NCBI RefSeq assembly: GCF_019279795.1
Contig: NC_056735.1
Span: 1,940,236,955-1,940,300,954, forward strand
Direction of reading: 5' to 3'
Length of the DNA stretch: 64,000 nucleotides
Origin: Protopterus annectens
Lineage: Eukaryota > Chordata > Ceratodontiformes > Protopteridae
Shown here in pieces: positions 33,205-45,284 of the stretch. The translations under genes were made by a program, and so were the position numbers. Every line of letters begins with the position of its first letter. The stretch's first letter is position 1. Below the pieces are notes generated by a model, which saw nothing but the letters and a program-made list of their open reading frames with translations, made no database searches and had not been told where the DNA came from.

Positions 33205-35400
33205 ATCTAACAGGTTCACAGGATCATAGGAGCATACTAGGCTACTGATCCTGGGGGTCTTATAAGCTTAGCCAAGAGTTTAGCCCATGTATAGACAAAT
33301 CATCACCCAAAGCCTCTGTTCAGCAGGGACACAGGTGGTATCCCAGGGATGTATTTTCTATTTCCCATCCAGTTATACAGGTTGCACTTGAAAAGGGGTA
33401 AAGAGGTACTCTACTTGATGTGGTGATGGAGTCTATTCCATAGATGGGGAGTCGCTGGGACACAAATCTATCCCACCTAGTCCTATTGATGTCAGAGACC
33501 AGGTTGAGTCCACGTATGCAGGTTACTCGAGTGGAGCTTGCCTTGCGGATATGCGGCAGTCCCATCAAGGCTGGGTCCGAGATTGCTTTGTATACCAGAC
33601 AGAGGTTCATACGTTCATAGGTAGGTACTAGGCTATCAGCCCTAGGGCCCATACAAGCCTAGCCAAAAAATGTACCCTGGCTTTCGCCACCCAAGAGAAT
33701 TATTTTCCTGTGCCCCTGTCAAGCAGAGCCATAGAAGTGATCCCCGAGGTGAATTTCCCATTTCCCATCCAATCATCAATATTTTTCTTGAAGAGTGCTA
33801 ATGAGGAGCACTGTCTGACATAGATAGGTAGTCTGTTCCAGAGTATGGGAAGTCTCTGGCCCATACAAGCCTTGCCAAAAAATATACCCTGGCTTTCGCC
33901 GCCCAAGAAAATTATTTTCCTGTGCCCCTGTCGAGCAGAGCCACAGAAGTGATCCCCGAGGTGAATTTCCCATTTCCCATCCAATCATCAATATTTTTCT
34001 TGAAGAGTGCTAATGAGAAGCTCTGTTTGACATAGATAGGCAGTCTGTTCCAGAGTATGGGAAGTCTCTGGGACAGGAATCTATCCCTCCAGCATGTTCT
34101 GTTTATTGTGGTGACAAGGTTTAGGTCCCTAGAGCATGTAGCTCGGAGGGATTAGGATTGGAATTTCTTTAAGTGGAGCATGTCCAACAGCTCTGGGTTT
34201 GACATATCTTTTTATGTTAGGCAGAGATCCCCCATGAGTAGGTGATATGCGATGGAGTAAAGCTGTAGTTTTTTGAGACGGTCTGCATAGGGCATCTGTT
34301 TGAGGCCAGTAATCCTCTTTGTGAGGTATTTCTGTGGTCTTTCCAGTTGCTGTAGATGTCTTGTGAGGTACATACCAAAAGGGGCTTTGTACTCTATAAT
34401 GGGTCTAATAAGTGATGAGTAGAGGGGAACAATGACCTCTTTTTTTCTGGATGAGAATCCTTTTGTGATGAGATGAGCCACGTAGAAGTCCACCTCTAGG
34501 GAGTCTGTATGACACAGAGTGGAGGGGTAGAGCTTTTAGCCTATCTGTGTATGGTAAATTTTTGAGGGCCTGCATTCCGCTGGTGAGGAACCACTGTGGT
34601 CTCTCCAGCTGCTGCATGTGCTTTGTGAGTTACATGCCAAATGGGGCATTGTATTTAATAACGGGCCTTATAATGGAAGACTACAGGGATATTATGACCT
34701 CCTTGTCCCTGCATGAGATACCCTTACTTATGAGGTGGGCCATGTAGGAAGCTTTCCTACAATGGAAGCAACATAGTGGTCAAAAGTCAGGTTGCTATCA
34801 ATCTGAGTGCCCAAATCCCTCACAACTGACTGCATGCTTAGGACATTGTTATTAATGTGATAATTTGTGGGTATGTCACTCTCCCCAAAGAGGATGATGA
34901 TACATTTTTTTATATTCAGCTTAAGGCCATGTTTCTGGCACCAGTCAATTGGTTGGGTGAGACTCTCTTGCAGGATGTCCACATCTCTAGGGGGAACTGA
35001 TGACAGCTCCCAGCTTGCAGTCATCTGCAAACTTGGTCAGCCATAGCCCAATGGTTTTGGCCTGCACCTCAGAAAAGTATATCCCACATAACAGAGGCCC
35101 CAAGACCAAACCTTGAGGTACGCCACTTGATACGGGACTCCTGCTTGAGGTGGCTTCCCCTATTTTCTCCTATTTTGACTAGCTGGGTTCTATCAGTGAG
35201 ACAGTTAGCTACCCATCTGGTAACATATGGATTGATACCTAGTTGAGAGAGTTTATCTATTATGCCTGAGTGGGGAATAGTGTCAAAGGCTTTGGCCAGG
35301 TCAAGGTAGGTGGTCTGCATTGTCTTCCTCTCATCCATGGCTTTGGTGACTATCTCAAAAAATTTGACCACATGTAACAGAAACTGTAAAGAAATATAAA
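33205..35400 (-). mobile_element. CR1 LINE copies, stacked
   Basis: At least two minus-strand copies of the CR1 family seen at 2897. 3' ends with GAACCTATGAAC-like repeats lie near 33213 and 33604. Thumb regions: 'RPIIEYKAPFGMYLTRHLQ' (34493-34212) and a second copy at 34617-34505. RT palm: 35371-35069 'TTYLDLAKAFDTIPHSGIID' (motif A intact) and 'NPYVTRWVANCLTDRTQLV', then 'DLGTQIDSNLTFDHYV' at 35030-34728. Frame breaks occur in between. These are nested in the Harbinger region. Confidence 0.85.
33648..34072. repeat. 212-bp tandem duplication in CR1
   Basis: The segment starting CCCATACAAGCC is repeated with offset 212 (33648 and 33860). The copies are nearly identical, so the duplication is younger than the CR1 insertion. 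Confidence 0.85.
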
Positions 35401-36540
35401 AGTATGACAGTTAGCAAAAGAGTGCAGTGTAGTCACTAAGTAATAAAATGTGCAAGTAACAGTGTAAAAGTGTTTGCAAGTATTGCTTGATTGCAAAAGT
35501 GTGTTGCAGTCTGTAATCCAAACAGAAAAATGAAAATGTCTGAAATAAATCCTGAAATAAAGATGCCCCACCTGTAAGAAAATAGTACACAACCTGCAGC
35601 AGGCTGAAAAGTACAGCTACAGAAGATGATCAAATCACATGTGTGAAATATATCCCTGTTGAAATACTGAAACATGACAGAAGTGAGACTGCTGGAAAGG
35701 ATTGTAATAACTACAGGTAAAACATGTCAATAAAGCCTAGAAGTAAGTACCATCCTGAATAGTAAAATTAAAACAAGTGAGAGAGTGTGAGAAAGTGTCA
35801 TGAATCCAGCAATACAGTAGTAATAACCCCTGAATAAAGTATACTGCAGTCAGTACAGAATGAAATGCATGTGAGAAGCAAAACCAAACAGCGAAATCTG
35901 TTCAAAGTGTTGCTGCATCTGGAATGTGTATCCCAAAATCTGGATATGTTGCTCTCAGTCTGCAATATGCAGATAGTATGATTGTCTGATATACCAAACA
36001 TCCACACTTGTCTATAGCTATATAAAGCAAATGTAGCAGGATGATGTAGCTGAACAAAGCTAGATATGAATGTGTATGAAGAACAATAAAATGTATATTG
36101 ATGTAGCAGTAACAGTCCTATCACCAAGTTGAAGTAGTTATCATATAGGAAACTGTAGTTAGAACAGTAGTGTGTATATATGTGCAGCTATTAGAAATGT
36201 ACAGCATATGTATTGGTATTCGAAGGTGTTAATATTATTTTCTTCACCCCACCCTATAACCACATATAACCCATTACCCATGAAAATGGTATGTGCAATC
36301 ACAATTAACACCCCTGGACATTTGTCCTGTTGGGTCATATATATTTGCATGTCCGTTGATGCATCTGCCCTGTTCATACATCCAAACCTGATGGCCTGTT
36401 GCCATCAATCAACCCTGCATGTTGTTGGACTGTGTATTGCTGTTCAAATTATGCATGTGTTATGCTCGCTGTTCAATGGTGTGAATATCTGGGTGTTTGG
36501 TTAATGGGAATACTAATGCATGCTGTTACAACTAATTGTG
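35401..36540. other. No recognisable feature
   Basis: Repetitive-looking GTGTAAAAGTG/TGCAGT words but no clear tandem unit, gene or known element. Confidence 0.45.
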
Positions 36541-36580
36541 AATGGTATTATATGTCACTAACCCATACTGTCATGACATA

Positions 36581-36928
36581 ATGCAAAACATAGGACGACA
36601 GGGAAGGCGGGTTCCAGCGGACCCACCTCTACCACCTCAGCTGGCGAGTGCACCTGGCACTAGTGCCCAGTCTGGACCCTCCTCCGGTGGCCCTGTGCCA
36701 CCTGCGGGTGGAAGCACTGCAGGGGATGGGGCTCATCCCCCCTCTGCAAGTGTGGCCGGAGGAGAACCACCACTCACCTTCCGTAGTGTCCGGACTGTGG
36801 TGCGTAGAGAGATCTGGGACTCTGTTCTTGGGCCCCTACGCCAGCTTGAGGCACAGGTGGCACAACTTACAGCCATGCCTGTTGCCCGGCCTACACAGCC
36901 CCCAGCACAGCCCTGTCCTGGGCAGTGA
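36581..36928 (+). CDS. Pro-rich open frame with possible coiled coil, unknown
   Basis: 115 codons from ATG at 36581 (the frame opens in-frame further upstream). Residues 1-65 are Pro/Gly/Ser/Ala-rich ('PADPPLPPQLASAPG'). 'RSVRTVVRREIWDSVLGPL' and 'RQLEAQVAQLTAMP' then form a plausible amphipathic helix or coiled coil, followed by a Pro-rich end. Local GC and CpG rise sharply here compared with the AT-rich flanks, as expected for coding or promoter sequence. It is on the same strand and about 3.5 kb upstream of Myb-like gene B. I recognise no family. It could be a third Harbinger-encoded protein, an exon, or chance. Confidence 0.4.
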   Translation: MQNIGRQGRRVPADPPLPPQLASAPGTSAQSGPSSGGPVPPAGGSTAGDGAHPPSASVAGGEPPLTFRSVRTVVRREIWDSVLGPLRQLEAQVAQLTAMPVARPTQPPAQPCPGQ

Positions 36929-36934
36929 AGGAAC

Positions 36935-37490
36935 AGTGGCAACTGCCTATGGGTGGGGATATCAGTTCCACTGTTGCCATCTGTGGGCTCATGGGCTCTG
37001 GATATCCAAACCTCCGTCCCCGTCAATTGTGTAACCCCCCCACACGTGTCATACACCGCCCCTGTATGCGTCTTGTTTGTCTTGTCTGTTGACCTACCCA
37101 ACCTACCTCCCCAGCTATACCGACTTCCTTCACCTGACATACCACTCTCACCTGAAAAAAAAAAAAGGGCACTCTGTATCCACAAAACAATTATGCCCCA
37201 TACATAGCTGCCCATTCCGCACACATGTCTGCTGGACATGGAAACTATCAATTACAATTGGCTGTACAAGTATTATTGTTGTCCTGACACCTCTCTCAGT
37301 GGTGGAAGGTTTCAAATGTCACACCAAATTACATATATATGCACAGCTGTTGCTGATGAAGAAATGGGCAGCTATGGGCCTTACCTACATCCCTCCTGCA
37401 AATCCCAAGCTTGTTTCCCTACTGTCTTACCCTCTTTGTGACCCCTTTTTCACCACTTTCCTGTCTCCCATTTTCATTTTTTTTAAAGAA
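36935..37490. other. No recognisable feature
   Basis: Downstream of the Pro-rich frame. A poly-A run lies near 37156. Nothing else identified. Confidence 0.4.
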
Positions 37491-37514
37491 AATAGCGCGG
37501 GTGTGCGCCAGAGT

Positions 37515-37640
37515 AAGCACTGTTAAGCGGTTGTAAGCGGGTGTCTTGGCGATGTCTTGGAGCTAAATGCCAGTGCGCATGCGTGAGCTCCGCGCAAACC
37601 AGCGCTAACCCGGTTACAACTGCTTAAAGTGCCTTAGTCA
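37515..37640. repeat. CpG-rich imperfect inverted repeat
   Basis: Left arm around 37521-37550 (TAAGCACTGTTAAGCGG, TTGTAAGCGGGTG) pairs with the reverse complement of about 37597-37635 (GGCACTTTAAGCAGTTG, TAACCGGGTTAGC). The spacer contains TGCGCATGCG. It could be a subterminal segment of a DNA transposon. Confidence 0.55.
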
Positions 37641-37654
37641 CTCTGCTTGACAGG

Positions 37655-37765
37655 TCCTGTAGTCAGTTCAAAAGCAAAATAAAATCCCACTGTCAGTCCC
37701 GAACCCAGGACCTTGGAAACAGTAGTCTGTATGTCCTACCACTAAGCCATGACTCTTATACAAGA
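37655..37765 (-). mobile_element. tRNA-derived SINE-like unit
   Basis: The minus strand reads CATGGCTTAGTGGTAGGAC (a good A box, TGGCTTAGTGG) and about 40 nt later CTGGGTTCGGGACTGAC (B-box-like GGTTCGGGAC). The spacing fits a tRNA-like promoter. No tRNA cloverleaf or TSD was established, so I call it a SINE head rather than a tRNA gene. Confidence 0.55.
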
Positions 37766-37978
37766 ACATTGTGCTAAAATAAATATAACATGTAATAGTA
37801 GGGATGAAATGTAAAGGGAATATAGGATGTGTAGTACACAAAGCATGTCATTTAGAATTACTGTCAAAACTAGTGGATTCCCATAATAGTAGTGTGTGAA
37901 CAGAAACAGCCATGCTAGTTGGTAGCTTGTAGGTAATAATGCCAGTTAATGTACATATATAAATGTATGTATATTTAC

Positions 37979-38051
<73 letters not shown>
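37979..38051. repeat. (AT)n microsatellite
   Basis: About 36 AT units with one C interruption. Confidence 0.97.
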
Positions 38052-38054
<3 letters not shown>

Positions 38055-38059
38055 GTAGG

Positions 38060-38920
38060 TGTCATTGTGCATACACACTTACTACAGGAAACAGGAGAGA
38101 GGAATGGAGAAATGTGAATCTACAACACAGCCTGAATCATGAGAGAGATACTAACCTTTACACTCACAGAACAGTGTCTACAGCATACCAGCATGGTCCC
38201 CGCCCTTACAATCTGAAAGGGCAACGCCTATCTCACATACCCTTTTATAGCACTGTCCTGAAATCACAGTGAGAACTGCAATCAGTACAAAACTGCCTGC
38301 ATGCAATTAGCAAATGCTGGCTTACAATTGGTGCAGAGGCCATCACATGGACCTATGCAGATACCTACAAAAGCATCCTGTACTAACACTCCACACATGC
38401 AATACGTTCATTGCACTGTCTGGAAGCAGACAGAGGGAGAGAGACAGACAGAGACAGAGAGAAAAAAAAACAAACACACGCTACACACTGTGAGTCTAAG
38501 CTGTCAGCAGTGACAGTAGAAAGCCGTGCCAGCAGCAGCAGGAAGCAGAAGCAGTGGTAACGCAACCAGCTGCGACAAACACAGGTAATGTAAAGTAGCA
38601 GGTTAATAGTCTGCATACTGTGAACCCTCCAAATGTGTCATAGGTCTGTATCTATAGGTATGTCCATGTGATATGTCGTGTGTACGTAGTTCCACCAAAA
38701 GGGTATGACTATTACATGTCAGTCAGTGTTAGGCCATGATCCTGGCAGCAGTTGTCTGTGTGTTTCCCTCAGCAATGGCTGTAGTGACTGTTTTGAAAGG
38801 TCAGCCAGGTTCAAAAGGCAGGATCAGCCCATCACAAAGGCAAACTGGCTGGGGACAAGTGTCTGCAGGTACCCAATATCACTGCATATGCGTCCCATAC
38901 TGAATAATTCCATAGCTTAG
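38060..38920. other. GA-rich stretch, possible 5' exon of Myb gene B
   Basis: 38423-38470 is rich in GAGAGACAGA. At 38580 the sequence CGACAAACACAG|GTAATG looks like a splice donor on the plus strand, which could join to the acceptor at 40128-40129. This is speculative: no promoter element was recognised. Confidence 0.25.
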
Positions 38921-38929
38921 CAGACCAGG

Positions 38930-39720
38930 CCGGTTATGCATATGATGTGGTAGTTCCCAGGGTCAGTAGAGGTGCCTCCTTAGTGGTGTGGGACCACTGT
39001 TGCTGTATGCCAGTGTCCAGGTACATATCCTGTAGTACGGCCAAGATTAATTATCAGTCTTATATGTGGTTGTATGTCCTCTTGGAGTGCATGTAGCACA
39101 CATCCAGGGATACCATCAGGTCACAGTGATGCTGTGTGTTCTGCTTTGCTGAGGGCGGCCCTCACCTGGACATGTGAGATGATAGGGAGGTTACATACAG
39201 CTGTGATAAGTATTTCAACTGGTGGGGGAGAAGAAGGGGGGATACTTGCACCGAACCTGTCTGCAAGAATGTTGCCAATATCTGTGTGTTTGGTGAATGT
39301 TAAGTAGGTGTGTATTAACGCAGAGCATATCTGAGGCATTTGGTCCATATGTGTAACATAACTGAAGAAGGCCTTGTAGTTAGCCATAGTGTTTATAGCC
39401 ATTTCCCTCCCAGAGTAGGCCGTGGCCGTTGTTATGAGAGACCGTAGCATAGTACCAGTGCTGACCAAAGATGCCTTCCCTTAATGTGAATCTGCTCTGT
39501 CCTGCAGTAGCCCCCTGCTATTGTTATACAATCTGCCTCTGTCTGGGGTCCACCGGACAGAATGCCTACCTTTGTGCATAGGGTCTGGGTTAGAAATGTG
39601 TGTGCAAGTTCCATGCAATCTGTGGGATGTCCGTGGTAAGCATTTGCAAAGGGGACAGCAGTGTGGGTTGTGGCTTCCACTGGCCCAGTGTGCTGCATGG
39701 ATATCATCTCAGTCCTAACA
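38930..39720 (-). mobile_element. Decayed CR1 fragment (RT N-terminus)
   Basis: On the minus strand: 'VRAALSKAEHTASL', then 'PDGIPGCVLHALQEDIQPHI', 'IINLGRTTGYVPGHW' and 'TATVVPHH'. This corresponds to the CR1 RT start (GPDGIPxxLL...GxxPxxW...AxVxPxxK). Frameshifted and without catalytic motifs. Confidence 0.7.
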
Positions 39721-40133
39721 AATGAATAACTGTCTAATCACATACATATCAAAGTAGTCTACTGTGCTGGTGCTGGTGGTGGGATATGTATATCCAGGCC
39801 GAGTAACTTGTATCCACATCACACTCGTGGATGGCGTCCCACATACAGTACCTTGGGATGAACCCACAGAGTGAGGTTGTGCATTGGACCTATCACAGTG
39901 TGCTGACCGATGGGGCATGCTACTATGTTGTGTGGAATGTGGCAGGTATTGTTGCACAGGTGTTGGCTGAGCACTGATATCTGGCCATGTACTTGTGTAT
40001 CCACCACGAGACACACACATGCAACATATGGGAGTAGTAGTATATCACTACACATGAGTATCATGTATAGTATGTGTGCCATATATTGCTGACATAGTCT
40101 GCTGATATGCTGTTTGTGTTCTCTTCCAGGGAG

Positions 40134-42020
40134 ATGGCGCGTCAGCGTAATCCCACCTACTCTGCAGCGGAAGATGAGGAGATACACCAGAGCCTGGTGC
40201 GGGAGTATGACATACTGTTTTCCCGCACCAGTCAGAATCAGCAGGAGAGGGCTGCACTGTGGCAAGACCTTGTCCGTAGGGTAAATGACATTGGCACGCA
40301 TAATAGGACATATGAGCAGGTACGACATATCAGTGATTTAATCAGAAATGTCCGTCAGCGTGCGTCGGATATCCACAGGCAACAGGTTGCCACAGGAGGT
40401 GGGGTGGCCACACATCCCCCCCTCACCAGACTGGAGGGGCTACTCCTAAGTGTTGTGGCTCCAGTCCCAGAACAGCAACAGCAATACACCTGCATCATGA
40501 TGGAGGCTGGATCCACACAGCAGCACGACATGGAACATGCAGGTAATATGCCATATGTACACTTGACTGTTCTGTACACTGTTAGTTTATGCATGTGTAA
40601 GGTGTGTCCGTGGTATGTAGCTGTCATCATAGTATGTAATTGTGCATGTGTGATATTGGCAATATCAGCAGCTGACGTGTGAAAGGCAACTGGTGTACTA
40701 CTGCACTGTATCATATGCAGTATCAATGGCACAGTTGTGCCCACTGACATTAATCTCATCATTTCTGCAGGTCCCTCCAGGGTTACAGCAAGGCAGGCCA
40801 TCCATGCTGGTGAGTGTGTTTAACAATACCTATAATAGTCCTGATAGTGCTAGTAACACTAGTGTAACTTAGTAGTGCTCTGTGTGTATACTGCGGGGTG
40901 TGCATGTGTGCCTCTGCCCATGTGTGCATGTGTGCATGTGTGCATGTGTGCAGGTGTGCCTGTGTCCACGTGTGCATGTGTGCATGAGTGCCTGTGTCCA
41001 CGTGTGCATGTGTGCATGTGTGCATGTGTCCACGTGTGCATGTGTGCATAAGTGCATCACTGGTAACATTGTGTGGACACTGTAAACTGTGTTTCCTGTC
41101 TTCCTCCCACAGGTTCTGGTGCTGCTCTGGTGTCCTGCAGCAGGGAACCTGAATCTGTTGCCACAGGTACTGGTAATGATGATATCTGTGTAATGGTACA
41201 GGAGGGTGTGTCAGGGTCCGCCATTGGTCAGCCAATTGACAGTACACAGCTGTCAACCCCATCATTGTGCACAGTCATCCTGCCAGTGCATCCGTTGTCA
41301 CCATTGTCCCTAAGTGATGGACAGGATACAGTGGGCATTGACCAGGATAATGTGGTATCTGTGGCACATGCTTCCCCACACAGCAGCCATGGGCAGGGTC
41401 CTGCGATGGTACCACACAGACAGTTGCCCATGGGTTCTTCTGGGAGCATCCGTGGGCGTACTGCCTCTGGCAGATGTGCCCAAAGAGGTCTGTCAACCTC
41501 AGCTATGTTTCGGGCTGTAATGCAGGCACAGTCGTGTATTTAAAGGTACACCAGACAGGGTCTGAGGGAGCTGAGAGCATGTTGAACAGCCATGACTGAC
41601 AGTATGCGTGACATCGCGGATGCTATCCGTAATTTCACCGATGTCATAGACAGACGTTGTGGGGACATATTACAGCAGTTCCACAACCAAATGTCCATGA
41701 GCCAGGGCAATGGTGGGCGGTTGCGGCGTCGACGTGGCCGTATGCCAGCAACAGCAGCAGCTGGCAGTCGGCACGGATGACAACTTGCCCGCGCACACCC
41801 CCATAGTGCCAGCAGCAGCCCCAGCAATGCTGGGTCTGTGCTGTCATCGGAACGCCCCAGGAGACCACGTGCACATGGCTCTGGAAAGTCCCAACAGGGA
41901 CCTGTGTCCAGTCAACACACTCCCACTTCTGATGACAGTACCCAGTCTGGCTTAGTACTGGATACGGTCAGTAGCACCCCTGCCAGGCACAGGTACCGTG
42001 TCCATGCCCACAGACACTGA
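40134..42020 (+). pseudogene. Myb/SANT-like Harbinger partner protein B
   Basis: Three exons with good splice sites: exon 1 from acceptor TTCTCTTCCAG, ATG at 40134, to 40542 (CAG|GTAATA); exon 2 40771-40809 (GCTG|GTGAGT); exon 3 from 41113. All junctions are phase 1 and the frame is kept. Residues about 5-85 form the Myb/SANT-like domain ('NPTYSAAEDEEIHQSLVREY', Trp43 in 'RAALWQDLVRRV', 'HNRTYEQVRHISDLI'), then 'ATGGGVATHPPLTRLEGLL', as in NAIF1-like proteins. In Harbingers this protein binds DNA and brings the transposase to the nucleus. The frame stops at 41541 (TAA). The same frame, with TGA at 41583 and 41778, continues with a coil-like block ('AIRNFTDVIDRRCGDILQQF'), an Arg-rich patch and a Ser-rich tail to 42020. 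The domain part is intact and the tail is broken. Confidence 0.8.
40895..41060. repeat. TGTGCATG minisatellite in intron 2 of Myb gene B
   Basis: About 20 units of TGTGCATG and variants (TGTGTCCACG, TGTGCCTG). It lies between exons 2 and 3. Confidence 0.9.
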
Positions 42021-43600
42021 TCTGTATGACCTGCCAGGTGCAGTCTGTGGCTGTCCACAAACCCCTGTATATGGCAGCCATGAGGTGGAACTGTGTGTGT
42101 GTATACACACATGCGAAATGTTAACACCTAGGGCGACCACATACATGCACACACTGCACCAACAGTGCCCCACCCTGTACTGCTGCCCCTCACCAACACA
42201 CATACACACACATGTCAATTGGTGGTATCAGTGGCAGACTCAGGCATACCTAATTCACACCCTGTGCATATGATGACACTGTGCCACCTCCTGCAATCTC
42301 CAACATCATTGCGGGAACAGGTAAACACGTTGCTCATGCACAGGGTGACTACATAGAAGTGTATTAGTAGTATCATGTTGGTAACAGTACAGAGTGCTGA
42401 TATGACTGTGTGTATATCCCAGCATGCTTGATGCAGTAACTGTATGAATGTCCTGAATTGTTATCTGCACCCATAGTACGTACCAAAGTGTAACAGCTGC
42501 ACATAATTGCATGCCGGTGGTAAGGATGTCAACAGATAGCCACATACATGGGTAGCACAGGGGGGAAGCTAATGCAAGTAGTGATATGCAATGATGGACA
42601 TGTACAGTAATGGTGTCAAGTTGCCCACAACGACTATGCAATGTGGATGTTTGCACATGTTGATATGTGTGCAGTACCAATGTAATCCAAATCACAATTA
42701 ACTATGACATAATATCAGTTCTACCATGGGCATCTGCGCTGTGTATTCCTGGGTACATGTTGATAGTGCCTACATATTTGCATTGTTACTTACTCTTACT
42801 GTTACCCCTTCTTTGTTGTACAATGAACTACTTCCAGCCCTGCTTACTGTAGCTTTGTTTGCATGCATGTTCACTTGGGGTTCCCTGGAACACTGCTTGC
42901 ACCTGCAATGCAGTGTTACAGTGCTTCTGTGGACTCCTAGTGACATCTGCATAGCGTACGATACGTATGTCAAATTTACACATGACAGAACGTCACTGTC
43001 CGTCCTGTTCACATGTACGTTGCCTGTGACACATTGCATATGTCTTACCTGGCATTTACCCACGTGTGCAGTCATATATGCCAGTGCTATGAAACAGTAG
43101 CAGTACACCCACACATACACACCTTCAGTATGTTGTTCCCCATTGGCCCTATGTGTTGGTACTCACCATGGCAATCACACTAGGGTAGCATGTGCAAAGG
43201 TAACCTGTGAATCACCTCTATGGTCCAGTTGTGGTTTATGTGAGTCATGTGGCAATGTCACAGCTGCCACATGTATACAGTCAGCCATCACCCTTGGCCA
43301 GGAATGTACAACGCATGTGTGGGATGCCACCACATAGCCAATCTGGGGACTGAGCTCTCTGAACCCAGTAATGCCATACCCGGTCAGGTGGCATGTCATA
43401 TTACAGTGACTACAATACAAGTCAGACATAGACATGCACTGACAGCATGCTGAACACACTGGAGCATACGTGGGGACTGAGAATAGCATCCTGCCTGAGC
43501 ATCACACACCTCCCCAGCTGGCACACAGGCATATGTTGTGTTGGAACAGAGCACATGCCACACATGGCACACACATCCCATGTGCCACACACTCACAGCC
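42021..43600. other. Harbinger interior, nothing recognised
   Basis: Moderate GC, CACA/TGTG-rich, many short frames. No family signature seen. Confidence 0.45.
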
Positions 43601-43619
43601 TGTAGGGCTACACAACACA

Positions 43620-44680
43620 CCTGCTACAGATGTGTCAGGTACCTGTCTTGGGTGCTGCACTGGGGTCCCGCTCAACAGGCTGTATCTGGTGAAGGTCACA
43701 GTGATATGCCTCAGGGGCACTATGGTCCACCACAGAACTCATGCATACAGGTCAGTCAGAGGCATGGACACATATGACTCAGTCATTGACCAAGCCACTA
43801 TGGATGACCTGAGACATACCTCCCTGGATTACATGATAGGGAACATAGAATGGATCTCTCAGCATGTGGCACGGGCTAGTATGAGCCTGATCTTGGTTGC
43901 CAACATACCCTCACCAGGTATGCTACCACTATATGTAGGAAGGGTGTTGTATGTCTACATTCTGCTCAGTCTCCAATGTCATTCATAGGGTATCCGCTGG
44001 CTGTCAACGTGTGCTTACATGCTAGGGAAGCCACAATGATGTGCAAGGGTCAGCTTGCACGTGACACCCATGGCCCGATGTATATTGGTGAAGCTCCTTG
44101 ATACACACATACTGCCTTATGCTGCAGGACACAGATTACATAGCCACCTCTGCAGGTATCACACAGGTTAGGACACTAACAGTGCTGCTACACAACACCA
44201 GTAGTGTACACCGCAAGATGCATGCACTGGACACTGTCCTCAGCATGGTGAACTGCAATGTCTGTGCAGTACCAGAGTCCTGATTCATGGCTCACAGGTG
44301 CAACCCATCACTGCCAGGTTATGGCTCATACCATGCCTGTCGTCCCCTACACATGTAACACACATGGACAGGGGGGTGGTATCCCAAGGCACCACAGATG
44401 CACACACCTCCAGGTTGTTGGCACAGCACAAAGCATCAGGGCCTAATCATGTGCAGCTAACAGTGTGTCGGACTGCCATCTGGTTCATAGCCTGGCACAC
44501 ACAACCCTCCCATACACAGGGAAACCACCTATCCTCCATAACAACACTGGCAATATGATAGTCTCAAGAACTGTCTTTATATGGCTGGACTTCATCCAGC
44601 CAAACATTGTGCGTGAGCATTACTGTAGCTACAACACACTAGTTGAAGGGTTCACAGCATGTGGTCACTGAATTGCAGTG
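43620..44680 (+). mobile_element. Decayed CR1, ORF1 end to endonuclease start
   Basis: The only plus-strand copy of this CR1 family in the Harbinger region. 'MDDLRHTSLDYMIGNIEWIS' (near 43799) matches the ORF1 esterase-like block seen at 53032. Near 44175 'RTLTVLLHNTSSVHRKMHAL' and 'VNCNVCAVPES' start the apurinic-type endonuclease (compare N-A-R-S, TES). 'LPGYGSYHACRPLH' follows. Multiple stops. Confidence 0.65.
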
Positions 44681-44689
44681 GAATGACAT

Positions 44690-45280
44690 GTTACCACTCC
44701 CACAACAGGTGGGAACATGCAGCACCTGTACATCGACTACATGTAGACTATATGGCCCAGACCAGATGTGTATCCCCTGCTGTAGGTATTTTACCATATA
44801 CACCCACACTGTATAGACACATACCGCATGCGGCCCCTGCACAGTAAGACACAGTCATATTGTTATGCATTGCAAATACCATTTATCCACTCAAGGCATG
44901 TGTCAGACATGGTAACTACTGCAGGTCACAGGTATTTATATGTGTCACACACATACATCATGTGTGCAATGCCATTGCTGGTTTAGGCAATGGCATGCAT
45001 TGTTATGCACAAAGACCCACACAAGGTCATAATGTGTGACACAACCACACGTGGCAGTTGTGGGTTACCAAAACATACCTATCTGTACTCTGACAATGGT
45101 AATAGACCCAGTAGCAGAGCGCACTATTGGCATTACTGGCCAACTAGCCCTGTTTGGCTGTGCTGATAGTGTGGTGACATCCCCTGTGTTTACTGGGGGA
45201 ATATGCAGCATCTGGTGTATTGTAGTATGTGCCAAAAGGATCTGTTCTCTCACACTTGCATTTACACACACCCTACTACC
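44690..45280. other. Harbinger interior, nothing recognised
   Basis: No family signature seen. Confidence 0.4.
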
Positions 45281-45284
45281 CCCA

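Noticed and set aside
36733..37251. 172-codon minus-strand frame
   Set aside because: Mostly antisense to the Pro-rich frame. Its composition mirrors that GC-rich stretch, with no family signature.
37655..37765. Functional tRNA gene on the minus strand
   Set aside because: A and B boxes are present, but I could not pair an acceptor stem or a normal anticodon arm. A SINE head is more likely.
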